From: Diphasiastrum complanatum
Taxonomy: Eukaryota; Streptophyta; Lycopodiopsida; Lycopodiales; Lycopodiaceae
Length of the DNA: 64,000 bases
NCBI GenBank assembly: GCA_029204225.1
Contig: CM055110.1
Coordinates: 37,111,802-37,175,801, forward strand
Direction of reading: 5' to 3'
The notes under the pieces: generated by a model
Seen by the model: the letters and a program-made list of their open reading frames with translations, nothing else
Database searches by the model: none
What the model was told of the DNA's origin: nothing
In this document: positions 43,720 to 56,133 of the stretch, in pieces
Layout of the letters: each line of letters begins with the position of its first letter
Position numbering within the stretch: position 1 is the stretch's first letter
Position numbers and translations under genes: made by a program

Positions 43720-44917
43720 ATGGAGGGGCCTGCTGCATGTTGCACTTCTATATCAAAAATTAAATACGATTATTTTAAAGGGACTTCTTTCGACGATGCA
43801 GATAGCTATGTCTCACAATTCGAGTCAATCACTAATGCGAATAATGAAGGTACTGACGTAAACAAACTACGAATCTTCCCTGGTCTACTAAAAAAGCAAG
43901 CGCGCATCTGGTACAGTCAAGTTGAACCAGTTCAGAGAAATTGACTACAAATAAAAAATTCTCGGACATCTGAACAATGTTCAGAAGAAGAGTAAATAAT
44001 CCCTTTGCAAATATACACGAAAGGTTAAAAATCTCATAGGAAAACTAACCGGTGTATATCCCATTGATATGCAGATCGAATGGTTTTTGGCTGGGTTACC
44101 ACCAAAGATTGATCGGTATTGCAGACAAGGGGACATGACCTCCTTAGCAGCAGTAATAGCTAGTGCCAAAAATTTTGAGACCTCAAAACTAGCACGGAAG
44201 CGACGATCAACTAACAAATCCCGGAAGTCGAAGATTGATTCTAGTGACAGCGATGATGATTCAGATTCTGATTCAAGTACTAGTTCTTCAAGCTCGGAAT
44301 CTGAAAGCAGCGATTCATCATAATCAAAAGCTGGCAAAAGAGAGAGAAAGAATAAACGATGAACTAAACAAAAGGATGACACGAAAGTTGTCGAGGATAC
44401 GTCGTCAACTTCTAAAGTTGAAAAGCTTTGGAAGAGTAATATGGCTGATCTTAATTAAAAGTTTAATGACTTGAAAGTGTAGATCTATGAAGTTGTAGAT
44501 AAAAGACCGAAAGCGTCTTCTTCCAACTCAGGAATGCGGTGCACGAAATGTGGAACTTCAAGACACACCAAGGAAGACTGCACCATTGTGAATGTCAAAT
44601 ACATTGAAGATCCTGCCCAGGAGGTACTTTTTATTTTTCAAAATGATGCGACTACTAACTATGTTCAGGGTACTATAGCATCAGCCCAGCAAGATAGACC
44701 CAAGTTCGCACCAAGAAGACATAATCCTCCTAAATTTGTTGGACGAGCGAAGTCTCAAACCGTGACTAAACTAGTGTCAGGCAACTGCTATAACTGTGGA
44801 GAGCCGGGACATGACTATCCTCAGCCGCGAAAGCCGATTGGTTATGTACCGTTATGCTCAAACTGTAGAGAGCCTGGTCACAAGTATCCTGACTGCCCTC
44901 AGCCACAGAAGTCGTGA
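43720..44917 (+). pseudogene. Gypsy gag with three zinc knuckles, frame broken
   Basis: Gag motifs: YFKGTSFDDADSYVSQFESI and LLKKQARIWYSQ, then a stop at 43942-43944 and a new frame from 44069 (WFLAGLPPKIDRY). An acidic Ser/Asp tract follows (44240-44323). Three knuckles come next: CTKCGTSRHTKEDC (44537) intact, CYNCGEPGHDYPQP with its last Cys lost, and CSNCREPGHKYPDC intact. At least two stops or frame changes make it non-functional. Confidence 0.8.
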
Positions 44918-45052
44918 CCCAAATATTAGTATGTCGCAACACCAGCTGCTGCAGATTCGAAAGCGAAAGCTTCCACTGATGCTGTTGTGCAGAGAATTGA
45001 CGTTATTGAAAAAAAATTGGCGAAGACAGAAGATCAATCCTAGCTAAGTGAC

Positions 45053-48000
45053 ATGGAGAAGATATTTAAAGTCACAACGAGAAGCAAAAGCTCCTCGAAA
45101 CCTGACCAAAAATCTTTGACGAAGCGCAGAAAATCCTCGAAGAAGAAATCTTCCAGCAAGATGACGAATAAATCTACGACTAAAGAAAATCTCAAAGATG
45201 ACCCCGACTATGACCGCGATGCTGCGAAGTTGTTTGCAAAAGATATCTTATCAGAGGCAAAAGAAATTATCAACGCTGAACTTCAGTCAACTGCTGCAGA
45301 GAAGGTGGTCACTTTCGAGGAAGGGGACGACGAAATCACAAAGACAAAATTTTCTAGTGCTGTTATCGATAAGCCAATCTCGAAATCGAAGACGAAAGAC
45401 TATGATATCGTAACTGATATTGGATCACTTCGTCCGAATATTACTTTTGAGTAGTTGCTGGAAGATAACACTTATTACAGAAAGCAACTAAAAGGTCTTT
45501 CTGCACTGAAAAAGAAGAAAAAAATTTCTTTGCCAGATGCCGATGTTCTGCCTATTGATTAAGGTGATCTCGGTGCACCTAAAATTGATATTACCATTGT
45601 GGGATGCCTGATAGAAAAAGTGCCAATTGGCTCTGGTTCCAACGTGAACATAATAACAGAAGATACAGCTCAATAGAAGGTATCATATTATCAGATTCTA
45701 CTGAACTAGTTGAACTTGCACCTGGCAGATTTGTGCATGTTTCAAAGTCACTTGGAGAATCGGAGTTAGCGGAATTCACTGAACTATTGAAGGAGTATCA
45801 AGATGTTTTTGTCTGGTCGCTCGACGATTTGAAGGGTATACCTATAGAATTCGGAGAGCACCGTATTGATCTTAAGGAAGATGTTGTACCTGTTCGACAG
45901 AGACAGTATCGTCTCAATCCTAAGTACTCTCTCATGGTTAAGGACAAACTCAACAAACACCTTAAGGTAGGTATAATCTATCTCGTCTTAAGCAGTGAAT
46001 GGGTTTCACCCATTGTTGTCATCCCAAAGAAGAAGACTGGCAAAATACGAATATGCCAGGATTTCCGCAAACTCAATGCTGCCACAAGGAAGGATCATCA
46101 TCCTCTGCCCTTCACTGATTCCATCTTAGATCAGGTTGCTGGTTAGGAGCGTTACAATTTCTGTGACGATTTTTCTAGTTATAATCAGGTTGGAGTGCGG
46201 AAGGAGGATCGTTCAAAGACCTTCACTACGAATTGGGGCACTTATGCCTACAACAAAATGCTTTTTGGTCTTTGTAACGCTCCAGCTACTTTTCAGCGAA
46301 TCATGATGTTAATTTTCGCTGCCTTCCTAAGAACTTTTCTTGAAATATTTATTGATGATTTCTGTGTATATAGTGATATAAAGACACATCTACAAAAGCT
46401 AAAACTAACATTGCAACGGTGTCGAGATACTTGTTTATCTCTTCATCCAGAGAAATGTTTTTTCAGTATGAAAGAAGGGATATTACTTGGACACAGAATA
46501 TCTAACAGAGAAATATAAGTCGACAAAGATAACGTCGAGCTTATAAAGAATCTCCAAATACCAACCAATCTATGTGAACTAGGAGCTTTCTTAGGACATG
46601 TCGGCTATTATAAGAGATTTATTTAAAATCATGCTTCTATTGTTGTCTCTCTTACACATCTATTGAAGAAACAAGTGGAATACTTGTGGACGAATGAACA
46701 GCAGAAAGCATTTGAAGAACTTAAGCAAAGATTGATCAATGCTCCTATTCTGAGGTCACCCAACTGGGATATTTTATTTCATAGTTATGTGGATGTTTTT
46801 GCATTTGCTATTGGCGTCTGTCTAAGCCAGAAGGACGACCAAAAAAAATATCATCTCATTTACTATGCGAGTTGACAGCTCAGTGCATTAGAAAATAATT
46901 ATTCGGTTACAGAAAGGAAAGCACTTGGTGATTTTCACTGTTAAAAAATTTCGGCATTATTTGCTGGGATATACATTTATTTTTCATGTTGATGACTATG
47001 CTCTTAAGTATCTTGTAAATAAACCAGATCTATCAGGACGAATTGCTTGATGGGTTCTACTTCTGCAGGAATTCACTTATCAAGTAGAGCTTCATCAAGG
47101 AAAATATCATACAAATGCTGATTATCTTTCACAACTCAACACGAGAAAAATTGAAGAATCTATTAATGATGATTTTTCAGACGAACATTTATTCGAGATT
47201 TCATCTACAAATTTGCTATATTCTGATATTATTATTTATCTCGAAGATCAGATATATCCAGATGGTTACGATTCACCTTATACGATTATCAACAATATCT
47301 TGTACAAGCTTGGTGCAGATCATCAGCTTTGAAGATGTCTCAAAACTGAAGACCTTAAAAAGGTCGTTAAAGCCTTACACTCTGAAGATGCTGGTGGACA
47401 TTTTGCTTTGAAAAATACTATTAATAAGATATTGACTGCCAAGTATTGGTGGCCCACAATGTTCAAGGATGTATCAAATTTTATTCGTTCATGTCATCCA
47501 TGCCAGAGATTTGGTAAGCCTACAAAGCAATGAATTTGCCATTGACACCAATCCTGCCTCTTGCACCATTTGAAAAGTGGGGGATTGACTTTGTCGGTCC
47601 AATCAAACCTGTGACTCGACATACGAAATGTCGGTATATTCTAGTTGCAACGGATTATGCTACAAAGAACATTGAAGCAGAGGCGACGAAACGAAACGAT
47701 GCGAAAACTGTCGTCGCGTTATTTTTCAAAAGTATAATCACAAGATATGGTTGTCCACTTGAACTAGTAAGTGACCGAGGTACATATTTTCTAAATGATA
47801 CGATATGGTTGCTGACAAAATATTTTCTAATCAAACATAGAAAAACTACACCGTATAATTCAAAAGCAAATGGGTTGACAGAAAGAGCTAATGGAATTTT
47901 ATGTAAGATCCTGAACAAAATTACTATCGCACATGCAATGGATCGTGATCATAAACTACCATCAGTTCTCTGGGCTTATTGCAATACAGAGAAAATCACG

Positions 48001-48426
48001 ATGAAGCAGACACCATATTTTCTTACGTATGGTATGCATCCTATTTTGCCAATTGAATTTGAGGTGAAAACTTTTCGTATTCAAGCTCAACGAATAGATG
48101 CAGAATGTATAAACGAAAGGTTGACGAATATTGAAGAACTAGCTGAAGCTCGTGAGAAATCACAAAAATTAACGAAGGAAATCCAGAAACAAAGAAAGAA
48201 GAAGTACGACAGTCATATTAAGAAATGTAATCTTAAAGCTGATGACTTTGCACTGATATATGAGAGTCGACATCAAAAGTTCCCTAGAAAACTCCATATG
48301 AGATGGCTTGGACCGTATAAAGTCATAGAGGTGTTTGAGAATGGTTCTGTACAGCTTCAATCACTTGAAGGTGAATTGCTACCTACACATATTAATGGGT
48401 CCAGACTGAAGAAATACCACCTTTGA
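45053..48426 (+). pseudogene. Gypsy pol: linker, protease, RT, RNase H, integrase
   Basis: A Lys/Ser-rich linker (45053-45454) is followed by a protease remnant with PIGSGSNVNIIT, in which the catalytic Asp is not where expected. RT runs from about 45790 (VFVWSLDDLKGIP; WVSPIVVIPKKK; LNAATRKDHHPLPF) to FIDDFCVYSD (about 46350, the F-DD-F type typical of Athila/Tat-like RT), with a TAG at about 46144. RNase H lies around 46660-47000. Integrase has a HHCC zinc region (GGHF..CHPCQRFGKP, 47390-47515), the core WGIDFVGPI, LVSDRGTYF and NGLTERANGIL (D, D, E), and the C-terminus MRWLGPYKVIEVFENGSVQL ending at 48426. The integrase ORF of 298 codons is the best-preserved part. The accessory ORF follows 0.7 kb later. 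Confidence 0.85.
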
Positions 48427-49143
48427 CCAAAAAAATATTTTAATTCTTATTATTTTCTAGTATTTTTCTAATATATTTTGCGACTTTTCTTTTATCTTCT
48501 CGAGATTTTTTTGCGACACTAAATTTGTTAATCAAATTTTCGTGATTCATTTTCGAAAATTTTTCTAGAATCTTTTCTAGCATTTTCTCCATTTTTTCGA
48601 GAAATTTTCTAGTATGTTGCTAAAATTTTCTAGAAATTTTCGTGAGTTTCTGTATCATTGTTTTTTTAGAATTCTGCGAGAAAGTTTCGTAAAACTTTCT
48701 AGAATATTTCTAGCATATTTTCGAGAATCTCTCAAGAATCTCTCGACCTACTTTTTGTATTCCTCCATTAAAGATGATGGCCACGTGATCATCATTTTTC
48801 ACATGTGTGTACGCTCACATATCAAAACAAATATTGTTTTTTTTTATTAATTTTTTGTTCTTTTCACAAACGGTCTTCCGTCATTAAATATCGATCTATC
48901 AAATTATAGTTTCAAACACTGAGCCATGCATGTCCTCCATAAATGGAAGTGACAGATGTCATGTCACCATGCCATGTCATCATCCCTTCCACACCGCTAC
49001 TGCATATCAGAGTTATTTTCTATTTTTCTTTCTTACACTTTCTACTTACGAGTTTATACTTTCTTGTGCTCATTCTCTTTGCGATCAACACACTCTTTTA
49101 CGAACTATTGCGATCTACGGAGCTATTGTCAAACATTCGTCCA
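48427..49143 (+). other. Spacer between gypsy integrase and accessory ORF
   Basis: Very AT-rich and built from recurring TTTTCTAG and TTCGAGAA-like words. TTCTAGAA occurs at 48563, 48628 and 48697. Towards the right is a G-box-like CCACGTGA near 48781. It may hold a promoter for the accessory ORF; no ORF of its own is convincing. Confidence 0.45.
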
Positions 49144-51470
49144 ATGGCTTCCGGATCAAGCTCTAGCTCTACCATCATCTGGAAAGCATGCGCAGGAATC
49201 CGCTTGGCATCCATCCAGTCTTATTTGGATCGATGCAGGTTGGGTAATCTGAAAGTGGACCCCTCCATCATTCTCTCTGACGTTAGCACAGAATTTGTGA
49301 ACTCCATCCTCTCAATTTCTGAGGTGAACTTCAAAGTCCATGTGCGAGGCCAATTTTTCACCATTACTGAAGACTTGTTCTGCACAGCCCTCGGACTACC
49401 ATTGGATGGGAAAATGATTTCAACGAGCAAAGACTCAGTGGATGAAGCAACCCACTTTTTGAACAACTGTTTCGTACCTACAAAGGGGTACAAAATTTCA
49501 ATGATCCGCGACACAACATTTAAACTGTTCTGTAAATACGCAAACCAAGCAATATTTTTGACGGATGTAGATGCCACAATTTTAGTTCAAAATTTTGGCT
49601 ACATATTGGACGCACTCGTCGGTAATCCAGTTTGCTTCAGCATTATTACCTACAGGGCTTTTTTGTGATGGATTAAGCATCAAAAGTCTTCTGGCGTTGG
49701 AGCACATGTTTCTCGACTGTGTGCCAATTTTGACATTTTGACTGAACAGGAGAAAACAATGCTGACTGGAAGGATGTTGGCTCCCAAGCCAGTTGATCTT
49801 TCTAGCATCCTGTCTGTTCCTATTCCGGTTGCACCAAATGCTGCACTAGCAGTCGAAGTGGCAGCTCCCACTGCTATGGAGATTGATGCTGCACCATCCC
49901 AACCAGATACAGTTCCAACTGGGGCAATGGATGGCACTGCTGCTGTTGTTGCTGCTGATTCTTCAAAGCTCGCATCTGCTTCCACATCTCAGAAGCAGTA
50001 GAGTGGATCCACCACTGATGATGATGCAGTCCGACACATCAGACAAAGGATGAACAGTTGCAGAAGGCGATACTGGGGCTCCTATTGAAGATGAAGACGA
50101 ACCAGACAACCAGCCCCAGTGGCTTCGATCCATGACAAAAAAAGCCAAGAATTTAGTGGCTGAAGTGTACGAGTTGGATAAGTACCACCAACAACTCACC
50201 ATGGAGCTTATCAACTCAGAGAGGAAATCTCTAGACTCTCTCAAGGATTCCTACAAGAAGATCGATTTGCTCGAATTAGACAACACGAAGCTGATCAAAC
50301 AAAATCGTTCTCTCGAAACACAGCTTCAGACTCTAAAAAAGAAAGCTGATTCTTTAAAGCATACAAATAAGGCGATTGAGGCCAAGTCTGATAATTTTCA
50401 GACTCAAAATGATTCTTTGAAACAACAACTCTTGTTTGTGAATCAACATAACGTCACCCTCCAGAAATATTTGCAGGAGGAGCGAATGATGAGAATAAAG
50501 ACAGAAGCTGCTCTTTTTGTGAGCACTAATGCAGGGTCACTCATAGTCGACCTCACGAAGCTGAACCAGTTCCAACACCAGATGCTCAAAAATTTTCGAG
50601 TCGAGTTCTTACAACCGCTCGAGGATGTGAAGGCCCTTGTCGAGGAAGAGTTGGCTGAGCTGAAAGAGCTCTCAAGTGAAGCCACCTCATCTTGCAGCGG
50701 GCCCGATTCTCACGACGAATATCTTCAGGCCCTGCTTCGCATTGATGACCTCACACATCAACTTCAAGTTGTGTCGTCATGTTTTGGAGCCTCAGATCAT
50801 CCTAAATTCTTGGAGGCAATTGTGAAGATTGACAAGCTTGAGCAGGAGCTGTCGAATCTTAATTAGCAATTGGATGATCCGAAGCCGGCTGCTGAGTTGC
50901 AAACTCATGACTTGGCAACTACATCCACACAACCAAAGCGAACACGATGCAATCAATCGAAGGTATGTGCCGACAGATTTCGTGTATTTGTTGAACGCTA
51001 ATGGAAATGGTGTCCACATGCATTTAATCTTGAATTGCAATGGCGTGTGGAATACATGATGCTACCAGGCGCAGTAGGCATCGCCTTCGACGATTGGAAG
51101 CGACCTTGGGAGAAGGACGATTTTCTCTAGTTATGGGCCAAGACCTCTATCGAACAGAAAGGATGTCTCTGTTGGGGCATAATCCAGTGTAAGTTTCAGG
51201 TTGTGCCTTTCAGATCAACAGAGTTGTACATAGGCTCTTCGGCTATGTATGCTCTAGAATATATGCGAATCAAAGAGTTTCAACTTTTGCAGACCGAAGA
51301 TAATAAGCGACATTTTTGAGAGTGAAAGTCGCAGTTTTAACTGTACAAACTCAAGTTGTTGCGGATTTAGACGAATTCGACGATGTCGGGCTGCTGATCA
51401 ATGTAAATATGGCTTATCCAGAGTTATTCAGTCTTTATGTGGATTGGGAGCGAAATCTTGTAGATTATTG
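49144..51470 (+). pseudogene. Gypsy accessory ORF downstream of pol (49 kb)
   Basis: It starts at ATG 49144 (MASGSSSSSTIIWKACAGI). A globular region runs to 49665 with VDPSIILSDVSTEFVNSIL and FFTITEDLFCTALGLP, a fold-like pattern of plant transposon accessory proteins. A TGA at about 49666 and a TAG at about 49999 interrupt the frame; an Ala/Pro-rich linker lies between them. After a frame change, 50132-50866 encodes a long coiled coil (LDNTKLIKQNRSLETQLQTL and following). A W-rich segment (FDDWKRPWEKDD, about 51090) and a final segment ending YVDWERNLVDY near 51470 are readable in further frames. It has the same architecture as 14978-17529. Function unknown. Confidence 0.65.
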
Positions 51471-52649
51471 ACGTTGTAAGCCATATATATAACATTGTAC
51501 AAGATATATTTCTCCATAATCGAATACTCGGACCATTTGTTGGAATTCTCTATTGTACTCAACAACTATTGTTGTCTGGTCCAAACAACACCATTGGATG
51601 ATGTCAGATCGATTGAAGATCTGTCCACAAACTCTTTTGAAAGTTAACCAATTCTTAGGAAGAAAGTCGTGAACGATGTTTCACCATGACTAAACACGCC
51701 CTTGGAAACCCGATGAAGCAAAGCATACTATATCACTGTCACCAATACCTCCGTTATGAAAATTTGAAAATTACTAATGGAAACACAAAAAGACTGACTC
51801 AAGAAAAGGGGTCTTGAAAAAAATATTGAAAAGTAATAATTACAAATTTTCAGTAACTTAGTAGTGTCAGGCTCATCTTTCTGATCAATTTTTGTTTTCT
51901 CCAATAAAATGTGTTGCGAGGGCATGGCATCCTACGTGTATAAGCCCATGGCCCAATGAGCACGCAATTAGAGTTGTAAATAAGATAAACTTGACTTGGG
52001 CCTTGGAATTAAAATAAAACTAGAGGCCCAATGTCGTTTTTAAACTTAGAGATCACTTTTTAGAGTTGGGTCCAAATTGGGACTCACATGAATCTTGTGA
52101 TTTCTAATGTACTTTTTGTGGACCCTTGGATGAAGTTGGGTCCAAGATTAATGGATGGGATCATTGTGAATATTAGCCAATAAGATTGAGTGGCAAGGGC
52201 CTTCCCCATTTTATAAAAAGGTACCATTTGTACACTCTTTTGATGCTTAATGAGAAGGAGAAGACTCTACCATTTTTGGAAGAGAAGCATCCTCATTTGC
52301 TGTTCACTACTTGTTATTGCTCTTGATTGTATTTTCCATTGCTTCCTATTTCAATGTTATTTGTTTGCCATAGTGAATGTTTTTCCATTAGCAAGCATAA
52401 GAAGCATTTGAGCTAACCTCCACCCTCACTCTCTATCTCTCTCTTTCTCTTCCCTTCTCACTCTCTTCTTCTCCATTCCCTCTCTTCAACCAAAACTATG
52501 ATGAATGTTAGTGTAGAGGAGTAGAGTTAAAGAGGAGTAGTATAGTGGTGAGTAGAGTTAAGGGAGAAAGTAGGAAATTAACTAAAAGAAGCAACTATGC
52601 ATAGTTAGGTACCTATCCATTGATCTAACCTTTGTTGACAGGCGAAAGG
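51471..52649. other. Possible LTR or leader sequence, no gene
   Basis: A TATA-like TTTTATAAAAAGG lies at 52211-52223 in sequence that otherwise resembles an LTR (GGGCCTTGG, GGCCCAATG, then a pyrimidine-rich stretch at 52420-52490). No second copy or primer site was found. Confidence 0.35.
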
Positions 52650-54544
52650 GCTATACTACGAGAGATCTTCAACCCCACATTGGCCCCACGATTGTGCCAT
52701 ACGACTGGCACGCCTTCCTCATTCACGAACTAACCATCTCCATCAAACCCAACAACCATGAGCATATCGCAGTAGGTACTATGTTGTGTAATTTCGCTTG
52801 CGCACTTCTCGAGGCAAAAGTGTGCGGCTTTTGTCACTCCAGTCTTTTATCTTCTATCATGCCGCACACTAACCTTTATTCGCCATCTGCCGCATCCACA
52901 TCCTCCCAGTCCACAGTTACTGACACAACGGCCAGCAAGAGAATGCGTGGCGCTGTCCCTTCCTGCTCATCTCCACCTACCACTAGACAACGTACCACCG
53001 CCACATCAGTAATCACTCCATCAACCACCGCCACATCTTCTTATGTACAACCTCTCCCTCCTATCTCTGTTGTCACTACCGCTCTTTCTGTTCCATCCAC
53101 GACTGTTTCTGTTTCCATTCTCATTTTCTCTATTGATACTACTTCCAATTCTGTTCCATTATCCTCTATCCTTTCCATCACCATCGCATCCTCCATCGCT
53201 CATGTCGCCACTGTTGCTCCTCTTCAGTTTAATCCCTCTAATTCTCAGTTGTCTCCGGACACTTTGGCATGGATGCAAGTCATCAATTTTTCACTCCCAC
53301 ATCGGACCATTTCTGCTCCATCCTCGCCTTCTGTGCTCCACACCACACTTCAGTTCCCCTCTGTTCCACCCATCATCTCGTTTGGACAAACCATCCCCAC
53401 CCCCATTTCCACTGCTGCTTCTCTCACCCCACCTGTTTCGCCACCAAAGGTTGTCGAGGGCAACCAACTGTTGCTTGATGACGCATTTGTTCAGACAATT
53501 TTTATACCATCTCCAAATCGGACTGATCCCACAGCCCCTGATGATAATAGGTCCCCTAAGAACCTGATTGAAGACAATGATGACAGAGCTCCACAAGTTG
53601 TCGGGGCTGCTACCACACAAGTCCCTATCAGTGCCAGCATATCGGTTGCTCCAACAACTTAACGATGGCGTACCAAACCCTGGGCACATACATCCTGGAG
53701 GCGGTAGCAACCAAGGCCATTTTGGACAGCAGGGTACTCCACCTGGCGACAAGCAACACACAACTGCGAGTGGAACTCACAAAGCTGCAGCAAGAGCTTA
53801 TTCTAGCCCAATAGCATGAACAAGAAGGGCACCCGTAGATTGCCAAGCTGCAGCAGAAGGAGGATGGCCTCAACCTATACATCCAAAGCCTCTCCAAAGC
53901 GTTGACAGAGGCCTCCAAGAAGGTGCGGGAGCTTTAATCCGAAGCGTCCCAACGACTTGATCCCTTCCAAGTGCAACTACAAATTTTTGAAGCAGAGAAT
54001 ACGCGCCTGGGGGCGGAAGTGAAAGCCCTACAAAATGACAAACTCGCCTGGCTAGCTCAACTTGCACCAAACTCAAGGCCGCTCTCTCAAGCAGAGATGA
54101 ATCTCTTTAGGCGTTAGGTGCAGGTATATAGCCAAACATTGAACAACTACTAGGCAGAGTTCGATAAGTACCGGGCAAGCGCAACTCACGAGCTCCAAAC
54201 AAGCCCTCAAGACTTGCCAACAGTACATGGAGAAGAAAACCCAGCCCACCCCCATGGTGATTCCACCGCCACCCATTTTTTATGCTGCACAAGCCAGCAC
54301 GAACCAAGACCAAAGCCGGAACGTGCACTTCCTGCCATGCACACGACGATCCAAATGGACGGAATGCGGCACCCCTCTGAACAAGAGCACGATACAAAAT
54401 TTCAATTGGCCAAGGATTCCATCAGAGCATGGTTGGGATACGGATGTAGATGCCCAAAGGGCTCTCACCATATTCGCCAATAAATATTTCAACTACCATG
54501 ATCCAATAGTCCGTGCGGCAGCCACTTACGCCCCAGACTTATAG
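52650..54544 (+). pseudogene. Gypsy-type accessory ORF, third locus (N-terminus incomplete)
   Basis: Frame 52694-53662 reads PYDWHAFLIHELTISIKP and then a Ser/Thr/Pro-rich linker of about 270 residues. In other frames from 53670 to about 54200 a coiled coil is readable (LATSNTQLRVELTKLQQEL; IAKLQQKEDGLNLYIQSL; FEAENTRLGAEVKAL), interrupted by several TAG/TGA codons. The frame to 54544 carries SKWTECG, FNWPRIP, GWDTDVDAQRAL and a stop. That C-terminus corresponds to KWKDLG..SNWP..VDFHRAL of the 15-kb locus. The element it belonged to is otherwise missing; a Copia LTR begins 110 bp later. Confidence 0.6.
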
Positions 54545-54654
54545 CATTTAATGGGGATTGAAACCAAATTTTGTTGTCCCCCATATTTTTTGATCCTAAT
54601 AAGGCACTAGCTTCCAACAAAGTTGAAGATCAACTGCCAGTTGCTCGTGTCTAT

Positions 54655-55335
54655 TGTTAAAAATTCACAATTCTAGCTTGACTAGTTTTGGTCATATGAC
54701 TTGTAAATATTAGATGGTCATGATGTGGCTTGTCACACGTGCCAAATAGCATAGGATTCCATTCATAATGATGTTCTCAAGTAGACCTAAGTGTTAGAAC
54801 CTTTGGAATGAGTCCAAATTATGCTTAGATACAAGGGAGAAAAAATAGGAGCTATTTTTGATAATTTTTGCATTGTTGAGGGATCTCCAAGATTCCAACC
54901 CTAGCTTGGTAGGGATGAAAGATCCACCAAAATTAGCATTAGGGACAAGTTTAGGGCTACTCATACCTGCCCAAAACCGTGATGGATCATGTATATATAG
55001 GTGATGATATCTCACCAAAATCAATCAAGCAATTTCATGTTTTTTCTCTCATAATGGTGCAATTGCTCTCTATGTTCATAATTGTTTGAGTACTTGTGAT
55101 TACTAATGATTATAGGATTGAATGTAGGTCTGGTGTATAGTACTCAGACTGTGGGAGGCCGTACTTTCACACGTGTGAAGCCTTCTTCAAGGATTTGGGC
55201 CATTTAGTGAGGTTCAAGCATAGATTTTTGATGGATTTTGATGGTTCAACTTGTGCTAATCTTATGAAATCATAATCTATTGTTTCCCTCATCATTTCAA
55301 GTGTTTTAGGATCCTTATTTGCTGTAATTTTTACA
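54655..55335 (+). repeat. 5' LTR of the nearly intact Copia element (681 bp)
   Basis: It starts TGTTAAAAATT and ends AATTTTTACA, an imperfect terminal inversion, and is directly followed by the tRNA-Met primer site. A TATA-like GTATATATAGG lies at about 54990, and CACACGTGTG near 55173. Confidence 0.82.
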
Positions 55336-55348
55336 TGGTATCAGAGCC
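55336..55348 (+). promoter_or_regulatory. Primer-binding site, initiator tRNA-Met type
   Basis: TGGTATCAGAGCC abuts the LTR end TTTTACA. Confidence 0.9.
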
Positions 55349-56133
55349 TAAAAAATCCTTGGTTTTCATTCAATTTGATCACAATTTTTAATCTAAATCT
55401 TGTGTAGATTGGATCTTAGCATCTAGTATTGATTCTAGAGCTCAAAGTGAGTCAAATACATTGGAGATTGGTGTTGTTTGACTTCATTTGTAGGTGTTTA
55501 GGTGTCTAAAACCAGAGGCAAAGTTGAATTCAATTCACATTACCAAGATAGCAAGTTTTTGCTTGCTCCAAGCATTGATTTCTAAGCGAGTTTTGGAGGT
55601 GATTTCATAGAGGAGGCTTTCTAGCATTCAAGGAGAGGGAAGATCAGAGTTTTGGGGACTCTTAAAGGCTGTTCTAAGGTTTATTAGGCACCTCCTAAAG
55701 TGATTTAGGTTCAGTCCAACCATTGCTTGACTTATGCACCAAATTAGATCAATTTTTCATCAATTTTGATCATTTTTTGCTTGTGATTGGATAGTAGATT
55801 GTGTTGCATCCTCATTAAGTTCCATTTAGATCTTTTACAAGTGATTTTGGAAGTATATTAGGTTGCTGAAATTCACTCTTGATCAGATCATTTGGAAGCT
55901 TTAATGTTCTTTATAGAAAGAGGGCCAATTCTACTAGTATTGTCTACTTCAATCAAGCAAGTGCATTGTTTCTAGTATTCTATGATTTGATTTTGTTAGA
56001 GATCATTCTTAGATCTTTATAGGAAGTCTATTACTGATCTTTTCAGGTCCCTAAGAAGTGGGATAAGGTAGACCTTCAATCAAATCAATAGAAGTAACCT
56101 TCATTTGTGTCAAGTCCTTGATTAGGAGACTAG
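55349..56133 (+). other. Leader between primer site and Copia gag
   Basis: 785 bp without an ORF of note. No repeated hairpins like those in the 6.4-kb element were seen. The gag ATG follows at 56134. Confidence 0.6.
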
